Origin: Enterocloster bolteae
GTDB lineage: Bacteria; Bacillota_A; Clostridia; Lachnospirales; Lachnospiraceae
NCBI GenBank assembly: GCA_021769025.1
Contig: JAETTS010000001.1
Span: 1 to 30,138 of the forward strand
DNA length: 30,138 nt
Direction: 5' to 3'
The translations under genes were made by a program, and so were the position numbers. Each line of letters opens with the position of its first letter. Within the stretch, counting starts at the first letter, position 1. This document shows positions 1 through 7,405 of this stretch, piece by piece. The notes under the pieces were generated by a model. The model saw only the letters and a program-made list of their open reading frames with translations, had not been told where the DNA came from and did no database searches.

Positions 1-591
1 AGCAAACTGTCATCCTGTCCCAAATACGGGGCCAATGAGGAGGAGGCAGATGCAGTGGGAATGCGGCTTACGAAAGACTATTCCAGGATCATGGAGGAGA
101 TTGATAAAAAGTATCCTGAGATGAAGTTCATGCCAGGAATCGGAACCTTCTCCTGGTATATTGCCGTGGGCAACGGAACAGGAGCCAGTGCAGACGGAAG
201 GCTTGCCGCAGAGCAGGTGGCAAGCAACTTTTCACCTTCGGCAGGTGCCATGACAAGGGGAATCACCGGAGCTCTTTTATCTTTTACGAAGATGAATCTG
301 GATGTGATACCTTTGGGTTCTCCTTTGGATCTTGGAATGTCGGAGCAGTATGTGAAAGGCCAGGAGGGAACCAGACGGCTTGTAGGGATCATGGATACCT
401 TTGTGGAGATGGGAGGCAATCTTTTGACCATCAGTGTGGCGGATGCCCATATTTTGAGAGAAGCCCAGAAGAACCCGGAACAATACAAGGATCTCAGGGT
501 GAGGATGGGAGGCTGGTCTGCCTATTTTACTATGCTTAGCCCAGAGCAGCAGGAGCATCATATCAGGAAAGCGGAGGCCGGCTTTTTCTAA
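1..591 (+). CDS. Glycyl radical enzyme (pyruvate formate-lyase family), C-terminal part
   Basis: The frame is open from the first base, so the start and the catalytic cysteine lie upstream of the window. The visible 196 residues are the C-terminal end of a glycyl radical enzyme: a CPKYG segment followed by an acidic stretch near the beginning, and the glycyl radical loop RVRMGGWSAYF at about 496-528, where the glycine at 511-513 would carry the radical. The common form of this loop is RVxGYS; the MGGWSAYF version and the HHIRKAEAGFF ending point to a less common subgroup. Enzymes of this family do radical dehydration, decarboxylation or C-C and C-S cleavage after activation by a radical SAM activase, which is not in this window. 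The substrate cannot be read from this fragment. DhaK- and DhaL-like genes follow after 24 bases, suggesting that a keto-sugar or similar product is phosphorylated. The family call is firm; the reaction is unknown. Confidence 0.9.
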   Translation, partial: SKLSSCPKYGANEEEADAVGMRLTKDYSRIMEEIDKKYPEMKFMPGIGTFSWYIAVGNGTGASADGRLAAEQVASNFSPSAGAMTRGITGALLSFTKMNLDVIPLGSPLDLGMSEQYVKGQEGTRRLVGIMDTFVEMGGNLLTISVADAHILREAQKNPEQYKDLRVRMGGWSAYFTMLSPEQQEHHIRKAEAGFF

Positions 592-615
592 ATTTGGAAA
601 GGAAGGATAAACCAC

Positions 616-1611
616 ATGAAAAAGTGCATGAATCACAGTGACGATTTTGTAGATAACAGCCTGGACGGGATCTATAAGGCCCATCCGGGATTTTATGAGA
701 AGGGAAACGGAAATACCAGGGCACTGATCCACAGAAGCAAGGTTCCGGGAAAGGTAAGTATTATCACAGGAGGAGGCTTTGGCCACCTGCCCTTATTTTT
801 AGGGTATGTTGGGGAAGGATGGTGCGACGGTGCAGCGGTGGGAAATGTATTTACCTCTCCATCCTGCGAGGCAATCCTGGATACTGCCCGCAGCGTAGAA
901 CATGAACAGGGGATCCTGTTTCTCTTTGGCAACTATTTTGGGGATAGCATGAATTTTCAGATGGCATCTGAGATTTTGGAGATGGAAGGAATACAGACAG
1001 CCACGGTGAAAGGATTGGATGACATTGCTAGCGCCTCAAGGGAGGAGTACAAGAAGCGGAGAGGAATCGCCGGTATTGTATACGCATACAAGATAGCCGG
1101 CGCAGCGGCGGCTAAGGGATCCTCCCTGGAAGAAATTCGGGATTTAGCGGAACGAGTGATCCAGAATACAGCTACATACGGGGTGGCGTTTTCTTCCTGT
1201 ACCCTTCCAGGAGCCCAAAAACCGGTGTTTGAGATCGGCGATGAGGATATGGAGATCGGCATGGGGATTCATGGAGAGCCAGGAGTGAGACGGCAGAAGA
1301 TAATGGAGAGCCATGAGATCGCAAAGGAATTGTGTACAGCTATAGTTAAGGATCTGGAACTAAAGGCCGGGGATGAGCTCTCCGTTTTGGTCAATGGGCT
1401 TGGGATGACCAGCAGAGAAGAATTATATATTTTGTATAATGATGTTGCAAAATATCTGGAAGGTCTGGGCCTAAAGACAGAGAAGGTTCTGGTAGGAGAA
1501 TATGCCGCCTCTCTGGAAATGGCTGGCTTGTCCGTAAGCATCCTAAAGTTGGATAAGACGATGAAAGAGCTTTTGTGTGCACAGGCGTATACGCCATTGA
1601 TTCATTTTTAA
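616..1611 (+). CDS. DhaK-like dihydroxyacetone kinase substrate-binding subunit (DAK1 domain)
   Basis: A 331-residue stand-alone DAK1 domain protein. DhaK binds a short ketose covalently as a hemiaminal on a histidine and presents it to the nucleotide-binding DhaL subunit. That histidine is visible as H219 in GMGIHGEPGVRR, and the general acid/base pair is present as H57 and D110 (in GNYFGDSMNF). The usual GSGHEPAH loop reads GFGHLPLF here (residues 54-61), so the substrate pocket has changed around a preserved catalytic histidine. The ATG at 616 follows an AAGGAAGGA ribosome binding site. It lies 24 bases after the glycyl radical enzyme and 15 bases before the DhaL-like gene, so they are probably one operon. 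The substrate may be dihydroxyacetone or another ketose such as a tetrulose; the altered loop argues against assuming the former. Confidence 0.88.
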   Translation: MKKCMNHSDDFVDNSLDGIYKAHPGFYEKGNGNTRALIHRSKVPGKVSIITGGGFGHLPLFLGYVGEGWCDGAAVGNVFTSPSCEAILDTARSVEHEQGILFLFGNYFGDSMNFQMASEILEMEGIQTATVKGLDDIASASREEYKKRRGIAGIVYAYKIAGAAAAKGSSLEEIRDLAERVIQNTATYGVAFSSCTLPGAQKPVFEIGDEDMEIGMGIHGEPGVRRQKIMESHEIAKELCTAIVKDLELKAGDELSVLVNGLGMTSREELYILYNDVAKYLEGLGLKTEKVLVGEYAASLEMAGLSVSILKLDKTMKELLCAQAYTPLIHF

Positions 1612-1626
1612 TATTCAGGAGGAATT

Positions 1627-2271
1627 ATGGAATCATACGGAATAAAAGATGTAGAGAATCTGTTCTTAAGTCTATGCCGTATTTGTCGGGAGAACCAGGA
1701 GTCATTTACGGAGGCGGACAGCAGGCTGGGAGACGGTGATATGGGAATTACCATAGGAAAAGGCGCGGCAGCGGTTGAGAGAATCCTTCATGACAGAGAG
1801 ATAAAAGGAAATGAAACAGAAGAGATGTCAAAGCTGTTTATGGATTGTGCCATGGAATGGAACCGATGCGCCCCGTCCACCCTGGGAACCCTGATTAGTT
1901 TTGGGATGATGGCTGTGGGGAAAGAATTGAATCACAGAAGCCATATAGAAGAAGACGAGATACCAGGATTGGTGAAGCTGTTTGCAGATACCATAGCAAC
2001 CAGAGGAAGCGCCAGGACAGGAGACAAAACCATATTGGATGCCCTTTATCCCTATGTGGAAACCTTACGATCTTGCTATGAGGATACCAGGGATCTGTCG
2101 GAAGCGTTGGAAAAAGCAGCCGAGGCGGCCAGACAGGGGATGGAACGGACGAAAGGGATGATAGCCAGAACAGGAAGGGCAAGCTGGCTGAATACCAGGA
2201 ACATGGAGTATCCGGATGCAGGCGCTGTCCTGATGGCAACCGTAGGGACCAGGCTGGTCGGACAGGAATAG
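1627..2271 (+). CDS. DhaL-like kinase nucleotide-binding subunit (DAK2 domain)
   Basis: A 214-residue DAK2 domain protein, the usual size of DhaL. The Mg-nucleotide-binding aspartates are visible as D31, D36 and D38 in EADSRLGDGDMG, and the helical-barrel motif PSTLGTLISFGMMA follows near residue 80. DhaL binds ADP/ATP and transfers phosphate to the ketose held on DhaK. In PTS-dependent systems it is recharged by DhaM; in others it uses ATP directly. No DhaM is visible, so the phosphate donor cannot be decided. The ATG at 1627 has an AGGAGG site six bases upstream. It is the last gene of the operon, and a hairpin lies downstream at 2297-2346. The family is certain; the substrate follows that of the DhaK partner. 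Confidence 0.88.
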   Translation: MESYGIKDVENLFLSLCRICRENQESFTEADSRLGDGDMGITIGKGAAAVERILHDREIKGNETEEMSKLFMDCAMEWNRCAPSTLGTLISFGMMAVGKELNHRSHIEEDEIPGLVKLFADTIATRGSARTGDKTILDALYPYVETLRSCYEDTRDLSEALEKAAEAARQGMERTKGMIARTGRASWLNTRNMEYPDAGAVLMATVGTRLVGQE

Positions 2272-2296
2272 AGTTTTACAAGAATTGAATCCAAAA

Positions 2297-2346
2297 AATG
2301 GGCGGAATGTATGTACAGTACATTGCATAGACGCATTCCGCCCATT
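2297..2346 (-). terminator. Hairpin terminator for the MocR gene, between convergent genes
   Basis: A 13-base inverted repeat (2297-2309 and 2334-2346, core GGGCGGAATG/CATTCCGCCC) encloses a 24-base loop that itself holds the palindrome ATGTACAGTACAT. On the minus strand the hairpin is followed by a run of six T, as in an intrinsic terminator of the gene ending at 2350. On the plus strand there is no T run, so it can at most weakly end the dhaL transcript. Confidence 0.7.
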
Positions 2347-2349
2347 GAA

Positions 2350-3747
2350 TTACCACTCCACAAACACGTTACCCAATCTCCTTACCGCCTCCCGGAGCGC
2401 TGTCTCATCCATATCGCAGTAATTGAGAACCATCACTCCCTGATACCGCTCCTTCTCTTCCCCACAGAACTCAGAAAGGCAGGAAATATGGATTCCCTGC
2501 TGTCTTGCGCCCCATTTTATCTCTGTATCGGTCAGAGAGGTATCGACTTTTACCAGTAAGTGAGTCCCGCTTTTCCCACCCATGATGTCTGTCACAGGAA
2601 GCAAGGAAGACTGGCGGATGATCCCTATAAGAAGCTCCCCTTTTCTCTGATAATATTTCCGCATCCTGCTTAGATGCCGCTCGAAATATCCGTTGTCAAT
2701 AAAACTTGCCAAGGCATACTGTTCGCAGCTGGAAGCAGAATTGGAGTAAAAATTAGCTTTTTCCACATATCGCGCCATTAGCTTTTCTGGCAAAATCATG
2801 TAACTGATGCGTATGGATGGTGCCAGAGTCTTGCTGAATGTGTTCATATAAATGACTCGATGATTCTCGTCCATATTCTGCAAAGGGGCAATCGGCCTGG
2901 AATGGTAGCGAAACTCTGAATCATAATCATCTTCAATGATGTACCGTTCTGAGTTTTCTCTGGCCCATTCCAATATTTCCAACCGTCTTGTGGCAGACAT
3001 CACCGTACCCAAAGGATAGTGGTGCTCCGGGGAAACATGAACCACAGAGGCACTGCTTTTTTTAAGGCTTTCCATGCTGATTCCCTTTTCATCCATATCC
3101 ACATAAGTCCATCCAAGCCCACACTCTTCAAAAATTTTTGGAATCTTTCGATATCCGGGATTTTCCACCCCATACACGGAAGCCTTTGGCAGTATTTTGA
3201 TCAGACGACTGTACAGATATTCAATGCCTGCCCCGATGACGATGCATTCCGGTGATACCGTCATACCTCTGGAACGGTACAGATAATCTGCAATGGCCTG
3301 CCGAAGTTCCTTAACCCCCAGAAAATGGGCCCTCCGTACCAGTTGGCTGTCATACTGGCTTAAGATCTCCCGCATGACCTTTCTCCATGTGGCAAATGGA
3401 AACTGATCATAGACCACCTGATTCGCTGTGAAATCTGCAAACCACGGTTCCTCCACATAGAATCTGGGCTGAGGGGCAAGATTCTGCTGTGTCTCGGACA
3501 CTGTACCCACATCTGCCACAAAATATCCTCTCTTCTCCTGGGAAGTTAAATATCCCTCCACCAGAAGTTGATCATAGGCATTCATGACCGTTCGCACACT
3601 GATGCCGTTATCCTTAGCCAACTGTCGCTTGGACGGCAACTTTGCCCCAGCGGCCAGGCGGCCTCTCTGAATATCCTTTTTTAGGCACCTGCATAAATAT
3701 TCATATAAAGTCAGCTGCCCTTTCTTTTCAAAATCATATCTCACCAC
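2350..3747 (-). CDS. MocR-type transcriptional regulator (GntR winged helix fused to an aminotransferase-like domain)
   Basis: A 465-residue protein of typical MocR/PdxR length. Residues about 11-80 form a GntR winged helix (GAKLPSKRQLAKDNGIS, then VRTVMNAYDQL). Residues about 100-460 form a fold-type I PLP domain with IIEDDYDSEF around residue 270 and the PLP-lysine motif NTFSKTLAPS, in which K306 would form the internal aldimine. MocR proteins sense PLP or amine/amino-acid ligands and often control the divergent neighbour. Here that neighbour is the SDR/NTF2-like pair starting 169 bases away on the other strand, so it is the inferred target. The start is GTG at 3747, with AAGGA about nine bases upstream; the next codon is also GTG and cannot be excluded. 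No key motif is missing. Confidence 0.9.
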   Translation of the reverse strand: MVRYDFEKKGQLTLYEYLCRCLKKDIQRGRLAAGAKLPSKRQLAKDNGISVRTVMNAYDQLLVEGYLTSQEKRGYFVADVGTVSETQQNLAPQPRFYVEEPWFADFTANQVVYDQFPFATWRKVMREILSQYDSQLVRRAHFLGVKELRQAIADYLYRSRGMTVSPECIVIGAGIEYLYSRLIKILPKASVYGVENPGYRKIPKIFEECGLGWTYVDMDEKGISMESLKKSSASVVHVSPEHHYPLGTVMSATRRLEILEWARENSERYIIEDDYDSEFRYHSRPIAPLQNMDENHRVIYMNTFSKTLAPSIRISYMILPEKLMARYVEKANFYSNSASSCEQYALASFIDNGYFERHLSRMRKYYQRKGELLIGIIRQSSLLPVTDIMGGKSGTHLLVKVDTSLTDTEIKWGARQQGIHISCLSEFCGEEKERYQGVMVLNYCDMDETALREAVRRLGNVFVEW

Positions 3748-3916
3748 AATCTGGTATCCTTATATTTATTTGAATTGGTCATTTCTTTGATATCAGATAT
3801 TAGTATAATAGAAGACAGATACTTTGTAAAGAGAATGTACTCTCACGAAATCAGGAACACAAAATCAGGAATAAAGAGATTGCGAGAGTATATGAAAAGC
3901 AACAGGAGGATTTCAA

Positions 3917-4708
3917 ATGGGCGTATACGCAATTACAGGAGGCTCCAGCGGAATCGGTGCCAAAACCGTGGAGCTTTTAAAAGCAAAAGGACACCAGGTC
4001 ATTAATATTGATTTGAGAAAGTGTGACATTGAGGCGAACCTTGCCATGCCAGAAGGCCGTCAGAAAGCAGTTGACAGGCTGCATGAGTTACAGCCAGGCG
4101 GATTAGACGGCCTTATCTGTTGTGCCGGTGTGTCTGGTGCCTGTGGGAACTTAAAACTGATCATATCCCTCAACTTTTTCGGAACCATATCTATTGTCAA
4201 AGGAGTCTATGATCTTTTAAAGAAAAAAGGCGGTACCTGTGTGGTTACCTCCTCCAACACCATCTCCCAGGGCGCTGCCCGGATGGATCTGGCTGATTTA
4301 TTAAATAACAACAATGATGATGAACAGCGCATCTTAAACGTTGTCTCAAAACTAGACGAGACCAACTTGAGCGTGGGAAACAGTATCTACGTGGCGACCA
4401 AATATGCCATTGCCAGATGGATGCGCCGTCATTCTGCCACCTATGCGGCAAACGGTGTCCGTATCAATGCTGTAGCCCCAGGTAACGTTCACACTGCTAT
4501 GACCGCTACCATGTCGGCAAATGCAAAAATGGCATTAAATGCCTTGCCGATCCCCACAAAATATGGAAAGGAGACACTGATGGATTCTGAAGAAATTGCT
4601 TCTGTCATCGTGTTTCTTTCCTCCGAAGAAGCAAAAGGAGTCAATGGTAACGTGATGTTTGTGGATGGTGGTACCGATGCGCTGCTAAACACGGAGAAAG
4701 TTTATTAA
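3917..4708 (+). CDS. Short-chain dehydrogenase/reductase, 3-alpha-hydroxysteroid dehydrogenase/carbonyl reductase-like
   Basis: A 263-residue classical-type SDR. The nucleotide-binding motif TGGSSGIG is at residues 7-14, an aspartate ends strand beta 2 (D32, in NIDLR) and suggests NAD(H), and the catalytic set is serine at 112/113 (VVTSSNT) with Y158 and K162 (YVATK). The usual NAG motif reads CAG near residue 70. The short beta-2 region, the insertion between strand 5 and the tyrosine, and the ending GGTDALLNTEKVY resemble, from memory, the Comamonas 3-alpha-hydroxysteroid dehydrogenase/carbonyl reductase; this is a similarity judged by eye, not a substrate assignment. The ATG at 3917 has AGGAGG upstream. 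A TATAAT at 3804-3809 could be its -10 box, though the -35 is poor. The next gene follows at once, and a MocR regulator is divergent. The substrate is unknown. Confidence 0.85.
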   Translation: MGVYAITGGSSGIGAKTVELLKAKGHQVINIDLRKCDIEANLAMPEGRQKAVDRLHELQPGGLDGLICCAGVSGACGNLKLIISLNFFGTISIVKGVYDLLKKKGGTCVVTSSNTISQGAARMDLADLLNNNNDDEQRILNVVSKLDETNLSVGNSIYVATKYAIARWMRRHSATYAANGVRINAVAPGNVHTAMTATMSANAKMALNALPIPTKYGKETLMDSEEIASVIVFLSSEEAKGVNGNVMFVDGGTDALLNTEKVY

Positions 4709-4720
4709 ATGGAGGATACT

Positions 4721-5053
4721 ATGAGACCCATCGAACAATTTATAGAAATCATGGAAAATAAAGATTATACAGCCTTGGGCCGGCTGTTTACAGACGACGG
4801 ACACTATTGTGACTATTGCCCTAACGGTACTGCCCAACATGAGTACCATCTGTACGGAAAAGAAGCCATCTCCATGTTTTTCCGCAACAAATTCCTATTC
4901 CGCCAGTATGCCATCATGGAAGCAGCTGTCTTAGATGACCGCCATGCAGAATTTATTGCCTCTTTTGGTGGATATAATATCATGGCCATTGTCACCCTGC
5001 AGCAGGTCTCCGGTGACGGCCATATCCGCCGCCTTACGGTTCGGCCTAAGTAA
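4721..5053 (+). CDS. Small NTF2/SnoaL-like fold protein
   Basis: A protein of about 110 residues with the order expected of an NTF2-like cone fold: an N-terminal helix (PIEQFIEIMENKDY), the LFTDDGHYCDY turn, a YGKEAISMFFRNK helix, then three or four beta strands ending VSGDGHIRRLTV. SnoaL, ketosteroid isomerase and BaiE-type enzymes share this fold. Alignment by eye to ketosteroid isomerase puts D31 at the catalytic aspartate position, but the catalytic tyrosine is a phenylalanine (F7) and the second aspartate appears to be missing, so isomerase activity is not supported. The start at 4721 is preferred over the in-frame ATG at 4709 because the bases between them hold the GGAGG site. It directly follows the SDR stop codon and is probably translated together with it. 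Fold call fair; function unknown. Confidence 0.7.
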   Translation: MRPIEQFIEIMENKDYTALGRLFTDDGHYCDYCPNGTAQHEYHLYGKEAISMFFRNKFLFRQYAIMEAAVLDDRHAEFIASFGGYNIMAIVTLQQVSGDGHIRRLTVRPK

Positions 5054-5068
5054 AAACAAAAAAATAAA

Positions 5069-5105
5069 GACTGAATGGGGATGCCCCGGGCATCCCCATT
5101 CAGTC
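5069..5105. terminator. Bidirectional hairpin terminator between convergent genes
   Basis: Two perfect 18-base complementary arms (5069-5086 and 5088-5105, with core GGGGATGCCC) sit between the stop of the NTF2-like gene (5053) and the stop of the minus-strand gene (5108). The minus-strand side is followed by a T-rich stretch, the complement of the A-rich 5052-5068; the plus side has only a short TCTCTTA. It should work best for the minus-strand transcript. Confidence 0.8.
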
Positions 5106-5107
5106 TC

Positions 5108-5839
5108 TTAAGCCATCACGTCGATACTTCCCATATCCATCATGGTGCCTCCGTCAATCCCCATGCTGCTCAAATCTCCCAGTGCGGCCCCATCAAGAGA
5201 CAGTCCGCCCTCCATGGCTCCGCTTAAGCTGTTCATGATCTCCTGATTATTGTCTTTTCCATCCTGGGCCAATTCCTTTAAGGCGTACTCCCGCTCTTCC
5301 CTGCGCCGTTTTTTCTTACGGGTAGCGATCTCATTGCGAAGCAGTTCTTCCTTTTCCATGTCATTGGTTTTTTCCGCCCGTTTCCGACGCATCTCAAGCT
5401 GCTCTTCCTTGCTTAAATGCTTCAGCTTTTTATTGATCTTCTTGATCAGCTTTTCCACACGACGGATCATCTGGGCGATCTTCTTCTGATCTTTTTCATT
5501 GCTGGAAGCGTAGGTCATCTTCAGATTAAGCAAAGCGCGGGTGGCCTTCGAAGAAACCTGTTGTACATCAAGCCTTGTCTCAGCTCTGGCCAATTCCGCC
5601 GCAAGCTGTCCTACGGAATCCTTAGGCTTGGAAGCACTCATGTTAAACTTGTTGGAATCGTCAGCCTTTTGGCTTTTCAAAGCCTCCAAGGAAGCAAGGA
5701 ACGTATCGGTATCTTCATCGTTTTCTATCCGGTTGTCAACGGCCTTTTCCTCTTCCTTCTCAGCGGCATCATCTGGCAGGGCGGCGGTATATCCGGTCTG
5801 ATTGGCAGTCACCCGCCAACTTTGTGCTGTAACTTTCAT
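5108..5839 (-). CDS. Unrecognised charged, coiled-coil protein with a sigma-D-type promoter
   Basis: A 243-residue protein whose family I do not recognise. The N-terminal 90 residues are polar and acidic (for example AAEKEEEKAVDN) and probably disordered. Residues about 95-190 are strongly charged and helical with long K/R/E runs (KKINKKLKHLSKEEQLEMRRK), which suggests a coiled coil. The last 50 residues are rich in glycine, methionine and serine (SLSGAMEGGLSLDG), ending DVMA. There is no signal peptide and no membrane segment. The ATG at 5839 has AAGGGGG upstream. It is monocistronic: a terminator follows and a sigma-D-like promoter precedes it at 5898-5924. The second sigma-D-preceded gene (7406-8038) also has a polar N-terminus and ends in MA, so the two may act in the same process, perhaps motility. 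Function unknown. Confidence 0.75.
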   Translation of the reverse strand: MKVTAQSWRVTANQTGYTAALPDDAAEKEEEKAVDNRIENDEDTDTFLASLEALKSQKADDSNKFNMSASKPKDSVGQLAAELARAETRLDVQQVSSKATRALLNLKMTYASSNEKDQKKIAQMIRRVEKLIKKINKKLKHLSKEEQLEMRRKRAEKTNDMEKEELLRNEIATRKKKRRREEREYALKELAQDGKDNNQEIMNSLSGAMEGGLSLDGAALGDLSSMGIDGGTMMDMGSIDVMA

Positions 5840-5897
5840 AAAATAAGCCCCCTTAAAAACAAACAGTTAAAACATTTCAATACTCTTCTAATGTTAT

Positions 5898-5924
5898 ATA
5901 TCGGCTTATTCCTGTAAAATATTA
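5898..5924 (-). promoter_or_regulatory. Sigma-D (sigma-28) type promoter for the coiled-coil protein
   Basis: Read on the minus strand, TAAT is followed by exactly 15 bases and then GCCGATAT. The Bacillus sigma-D consensus is TAAA-N15-GCCGATAT, so the -10 box matches 8 of 8 and the -35 box 3 of 4. The -10 box lies about 58 bases before the start codon at 5839, a normal leader length. The same element occurs in front of the gene at 7406-8038. Confidence 0.8.
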
Positions 5925-5990
5925 TGGAGTCTTCTTGGAATTATGAGAATATGGAATGAAATTGGAAGCCGTATACGACATTGCTGCCTG

Positions 5991-6019
5991 TTGTATTTCC
6001 GGTAGTTTCCGATTATAAT
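5991..6019 (+). promoter_or_regulatory. Sigma-A type promoter of the small protein/sirtuin/DUF951 operon
   Basis: TTGTAT at 5991-5996, a 17-base spacer and a perfect TATAAT at 6014-6019, 45 bases before the ATG at 6064. The -35 box is weak (3 of 6), but spacing and -10 box are ideal. The region 5840-6063 otherwise holds only this promoter and the divergent sigma-D promoter. Confidence 0.6.
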
Positions 6020-6063
6020 ATAAGAAAAGTGCTGGTAACCAAGAGAGAAGAGGTGAGTTGTAT

Positions 6064-6321
6064 ATGATCCAACTAAAAGGAGTTATGGGGATTCCACTTT
6101 TGAAAAAAAGTAAATTCACCGGCAGTGAAGGGGCACTGCGTTTTGTGCTGGAAAAACATTCAGATGAGGAAGGGGAACGCCTGGCAGCTGTATGTTGGAA
6201 GGGGGAGTTCTGCTCAGAAGCAACTCCGGAGGAGGAAAAAACAACGGAATATTTTCCGTTTACAGCAGAAGGCGTAGAGCAGGCGGAGAAATGGCTGAAC
6301 CAGCAGTGCAGGGAGATTTGA
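6064..6321 (+). CDS. Small unrecognised protein upstream of the sirtuin
   Basis: An 85-residue soluble protein I cannot assign. The N-terminus is basic (QLKGVMGIPLLKKSKFTG), the middle holds a CWKGEFC segment with two cysteines four residues apart, and the C-terminus is an acidic helix (FTAEGVEQAEKWLNQQ). There is no signal peptide or membrane segment. The ATG at 6064 is preferred over the TTG at 6058 because AGAGGTGA is then about eight bases away. It lies 21 bases before the sirtuin gene and behind a TATAAT promoter, so it is probably the first gene of that operon and could be a partner or regulator of the deacylase; that link is inference from position only. Confidence 0.65.
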   Translation: MIQLKGVMGIPLLKKSKFTGSEGALRFVLEKHSDEEGERLAAVCWKGEFCSEATPEEEKTTEYFPFTAEGVEQAEKWLNQQCREI

Positions 6322-6342
6322 GAGGAAAGGAGCAGCAAAACT

Positions 6343-7059
6343 ATGACAGAGATTGAGACTTTAAAGCAGTGGATAGAAGAAAGCGATAACATTGTATTTT
6401 TCGGCGGAGCGGGGGTATCTACGGAAAGTGGGATCCCTGATTTCAGAAGCCAGGACGGGCTTTACAATCAGGAGTATGATTACCCTCCCGAGACCATTAT
6501 CAGTCACAGCTTCTATATGAGCAATCCCAAAGAATTTTACCGTTTCTACAAAAATAAAATGATCATTACCACGGCAAAGCCCAATGGTGCCCATCTGGCT
6601 CTGGCAAAGCTGGAGAGGGAAGGGAAGCTAAGGGCGGTGATTACTCAGAATATTGACGGGTTGCATCAGATGGCCGGAAGCAAAGAAGTGTTGGAACTTC
6701 ACGGTTCCATCCATCGGAATTATTGCACAAGGTGTGGGAAGTTTTACGGACTTAAGGCGGTGGAAGAGGCAAGGGATATTCCTGTCTGTAAATGTGGAGG
6801 GATCATCAAGCCAGATGTGGTGCTCTATGAAGAAGGGCTGGATCAGGAAGTCCTCCAGAAGTCTGTGGGCTATATCCGCCAGGCTGACATGCTGATCGTA
6901 GGCGGAACATCCTTAACCGTATATCCGGCGGCAGGGCTTATTGACTACTATCAGGGGCAAAAGCTGGTTCTCATCAACCGATCCGCCACCGCCAGGGATG
7001 CCAATGCGGATCTGGTGATCACGGATCCCATTGGGCAGGTGTTTCAAGCAGTGGTGTAG
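6343..7059 (+). CDS. NAD-dependent protein deacylase (Sir2/CobB family)
   Basis: A 238-residue sirtuin that removes acetyl or longer acyl groups from protein lysines while consuming NAD and making nicotinamide and O-acyl-ADP-ribose. All hallmarks are visible: GAGVSTESGIPDFR (residues 22-35) for NAD binding, TQNIDGLH (101-108), the catalytic H120 in LELHGS, and a zinc ribbon of C128, C131, C149 and C151 (CTRC and CKC). The length matches bacterial sirtuins, without extra domains. The ATG at 6343 follows AAAGGAG. It sits between a small unknown protein and DUF951 in one operon. Whether it is a deacetylase or removes succinyl and similar groups is not clear: I did not find an unambiguous Tyr/Arg pair of the desuccinylase type after the PDFR motif. 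Confidence 0.95.
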   Translation: MTEIETLKQWIEESDNIVFFGGAGVSTESGIPDFRSQDGLYNQEYDYPPETIISHSFYMSNPKEFYRFYKNKMIITTAKPNGAHLALAKLEREGKLRAVITQNIDGLHQMAGSKEVLELHGSIHRNYCTRCGKFYGLKAVEEARDIPVCKCGGIIKPDVVLYEEGLDQEVLQKSVGYIRQADMLIVGGTSLTVYPAAGLIDYYQGQKLVLINRSATARDANADLVITDPIGQVFQAVV

Positions 7060-7101
7060 ATGTTGAGGGTACATAAACCATGCCCGGAGGAGGAAACCAT
7101 T

Positions 7102-7287
7102 ATGGTATATGAAATCGGAGATATTGTAAAATTAAAAAAACCCCATCCCTGTGGCAGCCACGAATGGGAGGTTCTCCGTGTAGGAGCAGACTTCCGTCTG
7201 AAATGCACAGGATGCGGCCATCAGATCATGGTGGAGCGGAAACTGGTAGAGAAAAATACACGAGGCATACGCAAACCAGAAAATTAA
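7102..7287 (+). CDS. DUF951 family small protein
   Basis: A 61-residue protein with the DUF951 pattern: an N-terminal GDIVKLKKPHPCG, then SHEWEVLRVGADFRLKC, then CTGCGHQIMVERK. The cysteines (HPCG, KCTGC) suggest a small zinc-ribbon-like beta barrel. Family members are widespread in Firmicutes, often near ribosomal or replication genes, and may bind nucleic acid; the role is not established. The ATG at 7102 is chosen because GGAGGAGG lies just upstream; the frame extends to 7060 but those codons include the ribosome binding site. It is 42 bases after the sirtuin and closes the operon, followed by two hairpins. Confidence 0.85.
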   Translation: MVYEIGDIVKLKKPHPCGSHEWEVLRVGADFRLKCTGCGHQIMVERKLVEKNTRGIRKPEN

Positions 7288-7291
7288 AAAG

Positions 7292-7312
7292 TGCCTTTCT
7301 GATAGAAAGGCA
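7292..7312. terminator. Hairpin downstream of DUF951
   Basis: A nine-base stem (TGCCTTTCT/AGAAAGGCA) with a GAT loop five bases after the DUF951 stop codon. There is no proper T run on the plus strand; on the minus strand it is followed by CTTTTTAATTTT. It probably acts together with the next hairpin as a shared end for the converging transcripts. Confidence 0.5.
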
Positions 7313-7317
7313 TACAA

Positions 7318-7353
7318 AAAGGGCTGAAGCACATCCATGTGCAGCAGCCCTTT
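7318..7353 (-). terminator. Terminator of the second sigma-D-preceded gene
   Basis: A nine-base stem AAAGGGCTG/CAGCCCTTT is extended inside by GCACAT/ATGTGC with small symmetrical bulges. On the minus strand the hairpin runs into TTTTTGTATG, giving an intrinsic terminator about 50 bases after the stop of the gene ending at 7406. Confidence 0.75.
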
Positions 7354-7405
7354 GGCTTACCTCGTGCATCAGAATTTACATCCAATCCTGCGTACACGCG
7401 ACAAA

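Noticed and set aside
4721..5053. Calling the NTF2-like protein a ketosteroid isomerase
   Set aside because: Only one aspartate matches; the catalytic tyrosine is phenylalanine and the second aspartate appears to be absent.
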